From JAHJQQ01 sp963737555 (GTDB lineage Bacteria > Pseudomonadota > Gammaproteobacteria > Thiohalobacterales > Thiohalobacteraceae), in assembly GCA_963737555.1 (NCBI GenBank), contig CAVTTB010000008.1, positions 310,001-374,000 on the forward strand: a stretch of 64,000 bases of DNA, in the 5' to 3' direction. Position 1 is the first letter of the stretch. Every line of letters starts with the position of its first letter. Positions 9,558 to 18,974 of this stretch are shown piece by piece. The notes below the pieces were generated by a model, which searched no databases, was not told where the DNA came from, and saw only the letters and a program-made list of their open reading frames with translations. The position numbers and the translations under genes are program-made.

Positions 9558-12478
9558 TTAAGCGCGCTTCTTGCCGCCAGCGAAATAGGCCAGCCAGGAT
9601 TTCTTCGGCTTGTCCTGTCCGGGTACGGTGCTCAACGTATCGAACTGCGGGAACGAGACGGCTTCCTCGCCGGCTTCGGCCTTGTAGATGCGCACGCGCA
9701 CATCGTACCAACCGGCCTGGCCCGTGACCGGGTCGGAGTTGGAGACATGCTCGCCGGCATCGTGCGCGGGCAGTTCTTCGCTGATGACGTGATTGAGCAG
9801 GAAGCCCTTTCTTCGACTCGTTGGCATCGCCGTCCAGACCCCAGGCGCCGCTGACCTTGCCGATGGCATTCCAGGTCCACACGGTGCCGGGCTCGACAGC
9901 TTCGGAGTAGCGGCACATACAGCGCACTTTGCCCCATTGCGATTCGGCCCACATCCAACCGCCGTCCTCGATGCCTTCCTTGCGCGCGGTGAGCGGATTC
10001 ACATGCATGAAATTGTAGGTGTGAATCTGCCGCAGCCAGGCATTCTGCGAATCCCAGGAGTGATACATCGCCATCGGCCGTTGCGTGATGGCGTTCAGCG
10101 GGTACTTCTGCAAATCGGTCAACTGCGATTCCAGTGGCTCGTAATAGAACGGCAGTGGATCGAAGTAGGTTTCGATGCGCTTGCGCAGATGATCCGGCGG
10201 CTGCTTGCCCTGGCTCTTGCCTTGCGCGGCGAGACGGAATTTCTGCAGCACCTCGGAATAGATGTGCACCAGGATCGGTTCGGCGTAACGGGTCAGGCGA
10301 TGCCGCTGCGCCCATTCCAGATAACCCTGGTTCCAGTTGCGCATGTACTGATACGACTTGGGCAGATGGTATTGGAAGACGCAGTTGTTCTTCTCGTACA
10401 TCTCCCACTGTTTCGGATTCGGCTCGCCCTTGAGGAACTTCTCGCCGCCCTTGCCGCGCCAGCCGGCCAGGAAGCCGATGCCGGAACCGGGTTCGGTTTC
10501 GTAGTTGATGATGAAGTCCGGGTAGTCGCGGAATTTGCGGCCGCCGTCGGCCTTGGTGAAGGCCGGCAGCTTCAGGCGCGAACCCATTTCGATCAGCACT
10601 TCCTGGAACGGTTTGCACTGGCCCTTCGGTGGCACGACGGGTATACGTACGGAATCCACCGGGCCGTCGTATTCGGAGATCGGGCGATCGAGCATGGACA
10701 TCACATCGTGGCGTTCCAGATAGGTGGTATCCGGCAACACCAGATCGGCATAGGCGACCATTTCCGATTGGAAGGCGTCGGCGACGATCAGGAACGGGAT
10801 TTTATATTCACCGTTCTCATCCTTGTCGTTGAGCATCTTGCGGACCTCGACCGTGTTCATGGACGAGTTCCAGGCCATGTTGGCCATGAAGATGAGCAGC
10901 GTGTCGATCTTGTACGGATCCTGTCGCCAGGCATTGGTGATGGCGTTGTGCATCAGGCCGTGTACGGACAGCGGGAATTCCCAGGAGAACGCCTTGTCGA
11001 TGCGCACCGGTTTGCCGTGCGTCGTCGACAAACAGATCATCCGGATCGGCCGGCCAACCCAGCGGCATGCCGCCCAAGGGTGTATTGGGCTGTACGCCTT
11101 CGGGGCCGGTGGGCGTCTTCGCGCAGGGCGGGATCGGTCGCGGGAACGGCGCCTTGTGACGGAAGCCGCCGGGTCGGTCGATGGTGCCGAGGATCGACAT
11201 CAGTATCGACAGCGCGCGGATGGTATGGAAGCCATTCGAATGCGCCGCCAGCCCGCGCATGGCGTGGAAGGATACCGGGTTGCCGGTAACCGACTGGTGT
11301 TCCTTGCCCCAGGTGTCGGTCCAGGGAATCGGCAGTTCGATTTTCTGATCACGCGCGACGATGCCCATCTCGTGAGCGAGGCGCTTGATGGTCTCGACCG
11401 GTATGCCGGTGATCTTGGACGCCCATTCCGGGGTGTAGTCCTTGACGCGATCGACCAGCAGTCTGGAAGGCCGGTTTGACCGGTGTGCCGTCGTCGAGGC
11501 GGAATTCGCCGAGCAGGTACGGATCGGCGCCTTCGGTGTGCGTGGAAATCGGACGATTCAGTTCGCGATCCCACCACAGTTTGTTCTGCGGATCGAAGCA
11601 GCCTTCTTCCGGCGGTACTTCGAAGCGCACGAACATGCCGTATTCGGTGCTGTTTTCGTCCATGTTCACCAAGCTGCGCGGAGTTGCTGTACTGGACCAG
11701 GAACTCGCGGTCGTACAGGCCTTGCTTAATGATCTCATTGGTCAGCGCCAGCAGCAGCGCGCCATCGGTGCCGGGCTTGATTGGGATCCATTCGTCGGCG
11801 ATGGCCGAATAGCCGGTGCGCACCGGATTGATGGAGATAAATTTGCCGCCGTTGCGCTTGAACTTGGACAACTCGATCTTCATCGGATTGGAGTGATGAT
11901 CCTCGGCGGTGCCGATCATCACGAACAGTTTGGAGCGCTCCAGATCGGGGCCGCCGAATTCCCAGAACGAGCCGCCGATGGTGTAGATCATGCCGGCGGC
12001 CATGTTGACCGAGCAGAAACCGCCGTGCGCCGCATAGTTCGGCGTGCCGAACTGCTTGGCGAACAGGCCGGTCAGCGCCTGCATCTGATCGCGGCCGGTG
12101 AACAGCGCGAATTTTTTCGGATCGGTGGCGCGGATCGGGGCCAGGCGCTCTTCCATCATCTGGAAGGCCTCGTCCCAACTGATTTCTTCGAATTGCGTTG
12201 TCGCCGCGGTCAGCGCCGGCCTTGCGTTTGAGCGGCTTGGTCAAACGCGCCGGCGAGTACTGCTTCATAATGCCCGACGCGCCCTTGGCGCAGATCACGC
12301 CCTTGTTGAGCGGATGGTCCGGATTGCCTTGGATGTAGCGGACCTCGCCGTCACGCAGGGTGACGCGGATGCCGCAGCGGCAGGCGCACATATAGCAGGT
12401 CGTATTTTTGGTCTCGATGCGGCTGTTCGCATCCACCGATTTGCTCAGCGGATCGTGGAGGGGTCTGGGGTCGCGCAT
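9558..12478 (-). CDS. soeA: SoeA-like molybdopterin catalytic subunit of sulfite dehydrogenase, five frameshifts
   Basis: A complex iron-sulfur molybdoenzyme catalytic subunit of about 970 residues. The N-terminal cluster site CYMCACRCG plus the downstream CAKG is intact. Molybdopterin-binding regions follow, such as GTPNYAAHGGFCSVN, MIGTAEDHHSNP and INPVRTGYSAIADEWIPIKP. No twin-arginine signal is present, which fits a cytoplasmic SoeA. SoeABC oxidises sulfite directly to sulfate and passes electrons to quinone. Frame changes fall near 12205, 11695, 11465, 11045 and 9810; between them the sequence is well conserved, so the product is probably intact in the cell. Upstream and divergent is sat-aprBA, the indirect route. 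Confidence 0.85.
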
Positions 12479-12823
12479 GGGATAAAGTCCGTTGGCAGGT
12501 TACCGGGCGGTGTACTCTATTAAATTAGTCGGTCTTTCACCAATTAGGAAATCTGAAAGCGACATAAAATATTATAATATTCTAATAATTATACTTATAG
12601 TTAGTTGATATTTATCATTACGTTACTTATTTCCGCTATCCAGAGGGCACGAATAAAGGGTTTTTATGCAGCCTAAAGATAAAACTGTTTGGCTTTCCCA
12701 GGGCGACACCTTAAGGTAGCAGCCCCTGCCCCTAGGCAGACCGTGCGAGTGGCGTGGCGGAGCACCTCCGGTACCCACCAAATCTAAGCAGTTAGCACGC
12801 CGAATAGAAGAAGCGAGGAATCC
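12479..12823. promoter_or_regulatory. Divergent control region between soeA and sat
   Basis: 345 bases with no gene. A sharply AT-rich core lies at about 12520-12625, where promoters for both directions are likely. Closer to sat is a GC-rich stretch (about 12700-12780) with short dyads, such as ACCTTAAGGT near 12708 and a CTGCCCCTAGGCAG segment near 12726. This could be a structured 5' leader of the sat mRNA. I recognise no known regulator site. A GAGG sits just upstream of the sat start. Confidence 0.4.
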
Positions 12824-14042
12824 ATGTCGAAGTTAGTCAAACCCCATGGCGGGGGCGAACTGAAGCCCTTGTTGTTGTCAGGTCAGGCACTGGCGAACGA
12901 GCAGAAGCGCGCCGCAACTCTTAAGAAGGTGAATGTTTCGTCGCGTGAAGCCGGCGACATCATCATGCTGGGCATTGGTGGTTTCACGCCGCTGCAGGGT
13001 TTCATGACCTATGCCGATTGGCAGGGCGTCTGCGATGGCATGAAGATGGCCAATGGTCTGTTCTGGCCGATCCCGATCACTCTGTCGACCGACAAGGCCA
13101 CGGCTGATGGCATCAAGGACGGCGACGAAATCGCGCTGTTCGATGCCGAGCGCAATGAAATCCTCGCCACCATGACGGTGACCGAGAAGTACGGTATCGA
13201 CAAGGCGCACGAATGCATGATGGTCTATAAGACCGCCGACGCCGAGCATCCGGGCGTGAAGATGGTCATGGAGCAGGGCGAAGTGAATCTCGCCGGCCCG
13301 ATCAAAGTCCTGTCGCAGGGCGGCTTCAAAGAAGAATACGGTGATCAGTTCATGACGCCCGCGGAAACCCGCGCTGCGTTCGAGAAAATGGGCTGGTCGC
13401 AAGATCGCGGCCTTCCAGACCCGCAACCCGATGCACCGCTCGCACGAATACCTCGCCAAGATCGCCATCGAAACGATGGATGGCGTGCTGATCCACTCGC
13501 TGCTCGGCGCGCTGAAGCCCGGCGACATCCCGGCCGAAGTGCGCTCGGAAGCCATCTCGGTGCTGGTCGACAATTATTTCGCACCCAACACCGTCATCCA
13601 GGCCGGCTATCCGCTCGATATGCGTTACGCCGGTCCGCGTGAAGCGCTGCTGCATGCGTTGTTCCGCCAGAACTACGGCTGTTCGCACCTGATCGTCGGC
13701 CGCGACCACGCCGGCGTGGGCGACTACTACGGCCCGTTCGACGCGCAGAAGATCTTCGACGAAATCCCGAAGGACGCGCTCGAAACCAAGAACATGAACA
13801 TCGATTGGACCTTCTGGTGCAACAAGTGCGGCGGTATGGCTTCGCAGCGCACCTGCCCGCACAGCAAGGATGATCGGATTCTGTTGTCCGGCACCAAGGT
13901 ACGTTCGATGCTCTCCGAAGGTCAGGATCTGCCGGTGGAATTCAGCCGTGCCGAAGTGGCCAAGGTGCTGCAGAAATATTATGCCGGCCTCAGTGCTGAG
14001 CAGAATGTGAAAGTCGAGTTGAAAGGTCACTCGGCTGCGTAA
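12824..14042 (+). CDS. sat: ATP sulfurylase (dissimilatory Sat), one frameshift
   Basis: In sulfur oxidisers this enzyme runs in reverse, turning APS and pyrophosphate into ATP and sulfate. About 405 residues, the length of the homo-oligomeric dissimilatory type. The catalytic QTRNPMHRSHEYLA and GRDHAGVG motifs are present. A cysteine/histidine group (CNKCGG, then CPH) fits the zinc-binding site of this type. A frameshift near 13395, where one extra base sits before the QTRNP motif, separates the two halves. The gene leads the sat-aprB-aprA cluster and is preceded by GAGG. Confidence 0.9.
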
Positions 14043-14219
14043 AGAGATTTTCGCTTGGTGCCGGCGGCGATCGAGGCTGCTGTGCTCCAGCGAGTAACGG
14101 ACTTAAACCTGCCGGAAGCGGATTCGCGATACGCCCCGGCCAAGGTCAGGTGAAAGTTCAAACAACAGGGCCGCGACATTCGCGGATTGCTAGCAAAGAA
14201 TAGAACTAGGAGATTTACC

Positions 14220-14690
14220 ATGCCTACATTTGTACGTACCGATAAGTGCGATGGCTGCAAGGGTCAGGACAAGACCGCGTGCATGTACATCTGCCCCCAC
14301 GATCTGATGAAGCTGGACAAAGATGGCTCCGAGACCGGCCACGCGATGAAGGCTTTCAATCAAGAGCCTGAGCAGTGCTGGGAATGCTACTCCTGCGTGA
14401 AGATCTGCCCGCAGCAGGCTATCGAATGCCGTCATTACGCCGACATCGTGCCGCTGGGCGGTTCTGTGCAGCCGCTGCGTGGTTCCGACTCCATCATGTG
14501 GACCATCAAGTTCCGCAACGGCACCCTGAAGCGCTTCAAGTTCCCGATCCGCACCACGCCGGAAGGTTCCATTGAGCCCTACGCCGGCAAGCCCACCGCG
14601 GCCCTGGCCAAGATCAAGGATATCGGTTTCTTCACCGGTACCGACAATGGCGGCGTCACCGCTGGCTTCCGTCCGGGCAACCGCTGCTGA
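14220..14690 (+). CDS. aprB: Adenylylsulfate (APS) reductase beta subunit
   Basis: 156 residues, the usual AprB length. Two [4Fe-4S] sites are visible: CDGCKGQDKTACMYICPHD near the N-terminus, with the long insertion typical of AprB, and CWECYSCVKICPQQAIE. The C-terminal half (from about residue 85) is the tail that wraps AprA. AprBA oxidises sulfite plus AMP to APS in sulfur oxidisers, passing electrons to a membrane acceptor. AGGAG precedes ATG 14220. aprA follows 73 bases downstream. Confidence 0.95.
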   Translation: MPTFVRTDKCDGCKGQDKTACMYICPHDLMKLDKDGSETGHAMKAFNQEPEQCWECYSCVKICPQQAIECRHYADIVPLGGSVQPLRGSDSIMWTIKFRNGTLKRFKFPIRTTPEGSIEPYAGKPTAALAKIKDIGFFTGTDNGGVTAGFRPGNRC

Positions 14691-14763
14691 GCTGATCCGC
14701 GCCTAAGCGCTGATCGAAGCATTTGAGCAATCAGAATCAATTTAGCATTTAGAGGTAAACATC

Positions 14764-16785
14764 ATGGCCGGTGAATTTGGTAATCCAGAAATTATTCAAG
14801 AGGAAGTCGACATCCTCTTTATCGGTGGTGGCATGGCCTGCTGCGGCGCCGCGTTCGAAGTGGTGCAATGGGCGGAAGCCGCCAAGAAAGAAGCTGGCGT
14901 TGATCTGAAGATCAAGCTGGTCGACAAGGCCGCTATGGATCGTTCCGGCGCCGTGGCGCAGGGCCTGTCCGCGATCAACACCTACATCGGAACCGAGCAG
15001 GATCCGGCGGACTATGCCCGCATGGTCTCCAACGATCTGATGGGTCTGACCCGCGACGACCTGGCCTACGACCTGGGTCGTCACGTCGACGATTCCGTGC
15101 ATCTGTTCGAAGAATGGGGTCTGCCGATCTGGAAGACCGACGAGAACGGTGAGCGTCACGACGGTTCCAAAGGCATGCCCGCGCTGAAAGACGGCGGCAA
15201 GCCGGTACGTTCGGGTAAGTGGCAGATCATGATCAACGGCGAATCCTACAAGTGGATCGTCGCTGAAGCCGCCAAGAAAGCCCTGGGTATGGATCGCATC
15301 GAAGAGCGCATCTTTATCGTCAAGCTGGTCAACGACAAGAACGACAAGAACCGCATCGCCGGTGCTGTTGGTTTCTCGACTCGCGACCAGAAAGTCGTCG
15401 TGTACAAGGCCAAGGCCATCCTGTTGGCCGCCGGCGGTTGCGTGAACATTTTCCGTCCGCGTTCCGTGGGTGAAGGTACCGGCCGCGCTTGGTATCCGGT
15501 GTGGAATTCCGGTTCCACCTACGCCATGGCTGCTGAAGCCGGCGCCGAGCTGACCATGATGGAAAACCGTTTCGTTCCGGCCCGTTTCAAAGACGGTTAC
15601 GGCCCGGTCGGCGCGTGGTTCCTGCTGTTCAAGGCCCAAGCCACCAACGCCTACGGCGAAGTGTACATGGTCAAGAACAAAGAGCTGCTGAACGACTATC
15701 CTCCGTACGGTCAGGCGGCTGTTCCGGCCTCTTGCCTGCGTAACCACCTCATGCTGAAAGAGATGAAGGAAGGTCGCGGTCCCATCTACATGGACACCGT
15801 TACCGCCCTTGCCAAACTCCGCGAGACCCTGTCGCCGCGCGAAGTGAAGCATCTTGAAGCCGAAGCGTGGGAAGACTTCCTCGACATGTGCGTCGGCCAG
15901 TGCGGTATCTGGGTCGGTGAGAACGTCGAGCCGGAGAAGAAGAACTCCGAGCTGATGCCGACCGAGCCCTACCTGTTGGGTTCGCATTCCGGTTGCTGCG
16001 GCATCTGGGTGTCGGGTCCGACCGACGTGGGCGCGCCGACGGCTGAAGAGCATGCCGACGCGGGTAAGATCCCGACCCATCTGCCGAGCGGCTGGAGCTG
16101 GGGTTATCGTTCCATGACCACCGTCAAGGGTCTGTTCACTGCCGGTGACGGCGTGGGCGCCTCGGGCCACAAGTTCTCCTCCGGTTCGCATGCCGAAGGC
16201 CGTATGTGCGCCAAGTCCATGGTGCAGTACTGCATCGACAACAAGGACATGAAGGTCGAGTTGGATACCGATCCGGCCCAGCTGGCGGAAGAGATCTACA
16301 AGCCGGTGCGTAACTACCTTGAATTCAAGGACTACACCACCGCGATCGACGTCAACCCGAACTACATCACGCCCAAGATGCTGCAGTTCCGTCTGCAGAA
16401 GATCATGGACGAGTATGTGGCTGGTGTCGCGACCTACTACACCACCAACGAGAACATGCTCAACGTGGCGCAGGAAAAGCTCGACATGCTGAAGGAAGAC
16501 GCCCAGAAGATGCGTGCGAAAGACCTGCACGAACTGCTGCGCGCCTGGGAGAACTATCACCGCATCCTGACCGCCGAAGCTCACTTGCAGCACATCCTGT
16601 TCCGTCAGGAGTCCCGTTACCCGGGCTTCTACTACCGCATGGACAAGAACTTTGTCGATGAGGAGAACTGGCATTGCTTCGTTAACTCGGTCTACGACAA
16701 GTCCACCCACAAGTGGAATTGCTTCAAGCGTAAGCACGTGGATCTGGTAGACAAGTCCAAGCTGTTCAAGCCTGCCGCCCACTAA
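14764..16785 (+). CDS. aprA: Adenylylsulfate (APS) reductase alpha subunit, FAD-binding
   Basis: Complete at 673 residues. The N-terminal FAD-binding fold appears as DILFIGGGMACCGAAFEVV, followed by the conserved QGLSAINTYIG region and a helix-rich C-terminal domain. AprA forms APS from sulfite and AMP at the FAD N5 position. The gene has no frameshift. No qmoABC or aprM electron-acceptor genes follow it here; the transcript ends at a strong terminator 26 bases after the stop. Confidence 0.95.
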   Translation: MAGEFGNPEIIQEEVDILFIGGGMACCGAAFEVVQWAEAAKKEAGVDLKIKLVDKAAMDRSGAVAQGLSAINTYIGTEQDPADYARMVSNDLMGLTRDDLAYDLGRHVDDSVHLFEEWGLPIWKTDENGERHDGSKGMPALKDGGKPVRSGKWQIMINGESYKWIVAEAAKKALGMDRIEERIFIVKLVNDKNDKNRIAGAVGFSTRDQKVVVYKAKAILLAAGGCVNIFRPRSVGEGTGRAWYPVWNSGSTYAMAAEAGAELTMMENRFVPARFKDGYGPVGAWFLLFKAQATNAYGEVYMVKNKELLNDYPPYGQAAVPASCLRNHLMLKEMKEGRGPIYMDTVTALAKLRETLSPREVKHLEAEAWEDFLDMCVGQCGIWVGENVEPEKKNSELMPTEPYLLGSHSGCCGIWVSGPTDVGAPTAEEHADAGKIPTHLPSGWSWGYRSMTTVKGLFTAGDGVGASGHKFSSGSHAEGRMCAKSMVQYCIDNKDMKVELDTDPAQLAEEIYKPVRNYLEFKDYTTAIDVNPNYITPKMLQFRLQKIMDEYVAGVATYYTTNENMLNVAQEKLDMLKEDAQKMRAKDLHELLRAWENYHRILTAEAHLQHILFRQESRYPGFYYRMDKNFVDEENWHCFVNSVYDKSTHKWNCFKRKHVDLVDKSKLFKPAAH

Positions 16786-16810
16786 GGTCGGTAGTCTGTA
16801 GGACTGGAGA

Positions 16811-16841
16811 ACCGGGCGCCGCAAGGCGTCCGGTTTTTTGT
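16811..16841 (+). terminator. Rho-independent terminator after aprA
   Basis: ACCGGGCGCC pairs with GGCGTCCGGT (10 base pairs including one G-U) around a GCAA tetraloop, followed at once by a run of T. Confidence 0.9.
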
Positions 16842-16890
16842 TTTATTGGCTTAATGCCGCCTTGCTCGGACAAGTCCTGCGCAGGCTGAC

Positions 16891-16924
16891 TGTTAGGGGA
16901 GAGAATCCTTTCTCTCCCCTAACA
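16891..16924. repeat. Perfect 14-bp stem-loop
   Basis: TGTTAGGGGAGAGA at 16891-16904 pairs perfectly with 16911-16924 around a six-base loop. No T-run follows, so it is not a classical terminator. It may be an RNA-stability element or a mobile repeat. Confidence 0.7.
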
Positions 16925-17017
16925 ACCCCTCAACGGGTGGTATCCCTATCTGTTGGGCTGGATTTCGACGTACGCGAGTCAGTTGGGTAGCATGCGTTGT
17001 TATAGAGTAGAAAGTTC

Positions 17018-17084
17018 GTCATTCCGGCGCATGCCGGAATCCATGTGATTCAAGGCGCTGGATTGCGGCATGCGCCGGAATGAC
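17018..17084. repeat. REP-like inverted repeat GTCATTCCGGCGCATGCCG
   Basis: The 19-base arm at 17018-17036 is perfectly complementary to 17066-17084. Pairing extends inward to 17043 and 17059 with one mismatch, giving about 26 bp. Such GTCATTCC...GGAATGAC palindromes are widespread intergenic repeats in proteobacteria. The rest of the 16786-17169 gap holds a terminator, another stem-loop and no gene. Confidence 0.85.
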
Positions 17085-17169
17085 AGCTTGGTTTTAGATT
17101 AATAGTTTTTTAGCTTTTTACAGTTTAAGAACGGGCGTAGTGGTGTTGCGACTGTTCGGGAGAAGTGCC

Positions 17170-18087
17170 GTGAGTGATCGTCTTATCAATGATTCGCCGT
17201 TTATGCAGAGCCCGGTCTTGCCGCAGACCATTGATGGCAATGCGCAGATTCAGTTTCGTTGTCATAAAGACATCGACTGTTTTAATGCCTGCTGCAAGAA
17301 CATCGATATCTCACTGACGCCCTACGATGTGGTGCGTTTGAAAAAACGCCTAGGCATGACCTCGACGGAGTTTTTGGTCAAATACACCTTTCCGTATGAG
17401 ATGGAAAGAGACGGTATCGCGGGCATCAAGCTCAAGCCGATAGAAAATGGCAGCGCTTGTCAGTTCATGACGGAAGCAGGCTGTAGCGTTTACGAAGATC
17501 GTCCGACGGCATGTCGTTATTATCCGGTGGCGCTCCTGTCAATACGTCGTCAGGATGAATTCACTGATCGCACTGCCTATGCGTTGGTACAGGAGTCGCA
17601 TTGTCACGGGCATTTAGAAGATCGCAAATTGACGGTAGATGAATATCGCAAGGAGCAAGGCATAGAAGAATACGATGAACTCGGTCGTGGCTGGCGTCAG
17701 CTGATTCTGAAAAAACAATCCTCAGGCCCGGCCGTTGGCAGGCCGTCCAAGCGCAGCTTGCAGTTGTTCTTTATGGCTTGTTATGACGTCGATCAATTCC
17801 GCGAGTTTATTCAGACGCCGTCGTTCGAAGATGTATACGAAATCGATCAGGCTACCAAAGACAAGTTGTACAGCGATGATGTCGAATTGATGCTGTTCGG
17901 CCAGCGCTTTCTGAGCCAGGTCATGTTCGGCGATCAATTTTTGAAAGTACGTGAAGATGCCTACGAGCGACGTGCCGCCAAGAAGGGCGAGCGTGAGGCG
18001 CGACTCGACGAGATTGCGAAAAAGGTCGGGCCGATCGAGGGCACGACGCAGGCCGATGACGATAAATATAAATACGTCGACGATTGA
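17170..18087 (+). CDS. YkgJ-family cysteine-cluster protein
   Basis: About 305 residues. The N-terminal half has the CxxxxCC-type cluster characteristic of YkgJ/zinc- or iron-binding proteins: FRCHKDIDCFNACCKNIDIS near residue 30, then CQFMTEAGCSVYEDRPTACR. The C-terminal half is charged and helical, with no recognisable domain. GTG 17170 is preferred over an upstream start because a GGGA lies about eight bases before it. It is transcribed toward the CbbQ/CbbO-like pair, with the next ATG 20 bases downstream, so it is probably co-transcribed. Function unknown; a metal-cluster or maturation role is a guess. Confidence 0.7.
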   Translation: MSDRLINDSPFMQSPVLPQTIDGNAQIQFRCHKDIDCFNACCKNIDISLTPYDVVRLKKRLGMTSTEFLVKYTFPYEMERDGIAGIKLKPIENGSACQFMTEAGCSVYEDRPTACRYYPVALLSIRRQDEFTDRTAYALVQESHCHGHLEDRKLTVDEYRKEQGIEEYDELGRGWRQLILKKQSSGPAVGRPSKRSLQLFFMACYDVDQFREFIQTPSFEDVYEIDQATKDKLYSDDVELMLFGQRFLSQVMFGDQFLKVREDAYERRAAKKGEREARLDEIAKKVGPIEGTTQADDDKYKYVDD

Positions 18088-18106
18088 TCGCAGGTGTGAG
18101 GCGCGT

Positions 18107-18919
18107 ATGAATTCAGAATTATTGTCGGGTGGAGAATACTTCGTCGAGCACGAGCCATACTACGAGTCGACGGGCGATGAGATTGCCATCTTCGAGGCGG
18201 CCTACGCGCACAATCTGCCAGTATTGCTGAAAGGGCCGACGGGCTGTGGCAAGACGCGCTTCATGGAGTATATGGCGTGGCGTCTGCAGCGGCCTCTGAT
18301 CACCGTGTCCTGTCATGACGATCTGACCGCCTCGGATCTGGTCGGCCGCTATTTGGTGCGTGGCGGTGAGACCATATGGATCGATGGCCCGTTGAGTCGC
18401 GCGGTGCGTGTCGGCGCCATCTGCTACCTCGACGAAATAGTCGAGGCACGCAAAGACACCATGGTCGTCATTCATCCGCTCGCCGATGATCGACGCGTGC
18501 TGCCGATCGAAAAGTTGGGAACGCAATTGACGGCGCCGCAAGAATTCTGTCTCGCCGTATCGTATAACCCCGGCTATCAGAGCGTGCTGAAAGATCTCAA
18601 GCAGAGCACGCGCCAACGCTTCGTGGCCTTGGATTTCGATTATCCCTCGACCGATCTGGAGGCGCGCATCATCGCCAAGGAATCCGGCGTCGACCGCGAT
18701 ACGGCCGATCAATTAGTGAAGTTCGCGCATATGACGCGCAATCTCAAAGGCAGTGGCCTGGATGAAGGCGCCAGCACGCGCCTGTTGGTGCATGCCGGCA
18801 AACTGATTTCGGCAGGTATTCCACCGGTCGCCGCCTGCCGCAGCGCGATTGCACGTGCCGTCACCGATGACGCGGAGATCCTCGCCGCCGTGCAGGAGCT
18901 GTCATCGTCGGTGTTTTGA
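18107..18919 (+). CDS. MoxR-type AAA+ ATPase of the CbbQ/NorQ family (first pair)
   Basis: 270 residues. Walker A is GPTGCGKTRF (about residue 43), Walker B is AICYLDE, and the family stretch VVIHPLADDRRVLP is present. CbbQ-type ATPases form hexamers which, with a CbbO adaptor, remodel RuBisCO to eject inhibitory sugar phosphates; NorQ relatives insert metal in nitric oxide reductase. It shares much sequence with the second CbbQ at 23745 but has SCHDDLTASDLVGRYLV where the latter has ACNEDMTASDLVGRFLL. Its exact client is therefore uncertain. Start ATG 18107 follows GAGG. It pairs with the VWA gene downstream. Confidence 0.8.
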   Translation: MNSELLSGGEYFVEHEPYYESTGDEIAIFEAAYAHNLPVLLKGPTGCGKTRFMEYMAWRLQRPLITVSCHDDLTASDLVGRYLVRGGETIWIDGPLSRAVRVGAICYLDEIVEARKDTMVVIHPLADDRRVLPIEKLGTQLTAPQEFCLAVSYNPGYQSVLKDLKQSTRQRFVALDFDYPSTDLEARIIAKESGVDRDTADQLVKFAHMTRNLKGSGLDEGASTRLLVHAGKLISAGIPPVAACRSAIARAVTDDAEILAAVQELSSSVF

Positions 18920-18974
18920 TTGCGTGGGCGATTAATATCTCTAAGCCTGAAGTTCACTAAGGCTGATCCGCCGC

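Noticed and set aside
12660..12790. Riboswitch in the sat leader
   Set aside because: Only short dyads are visible and no known riboswitch core could be matched by eye.
14749..16824. Open frame of 691 codons antisense to aprA
   Set aside because: It mirrors the aprA codon pattern, has no recognisable domain and covers exactly the AprA region. It is a shadow frame.
16891..16924. Second rho-independent terminator after aprA
   Set aside because: The stem is perfect but no T-run follows on either strand, so it is listed only as a stem-loop.
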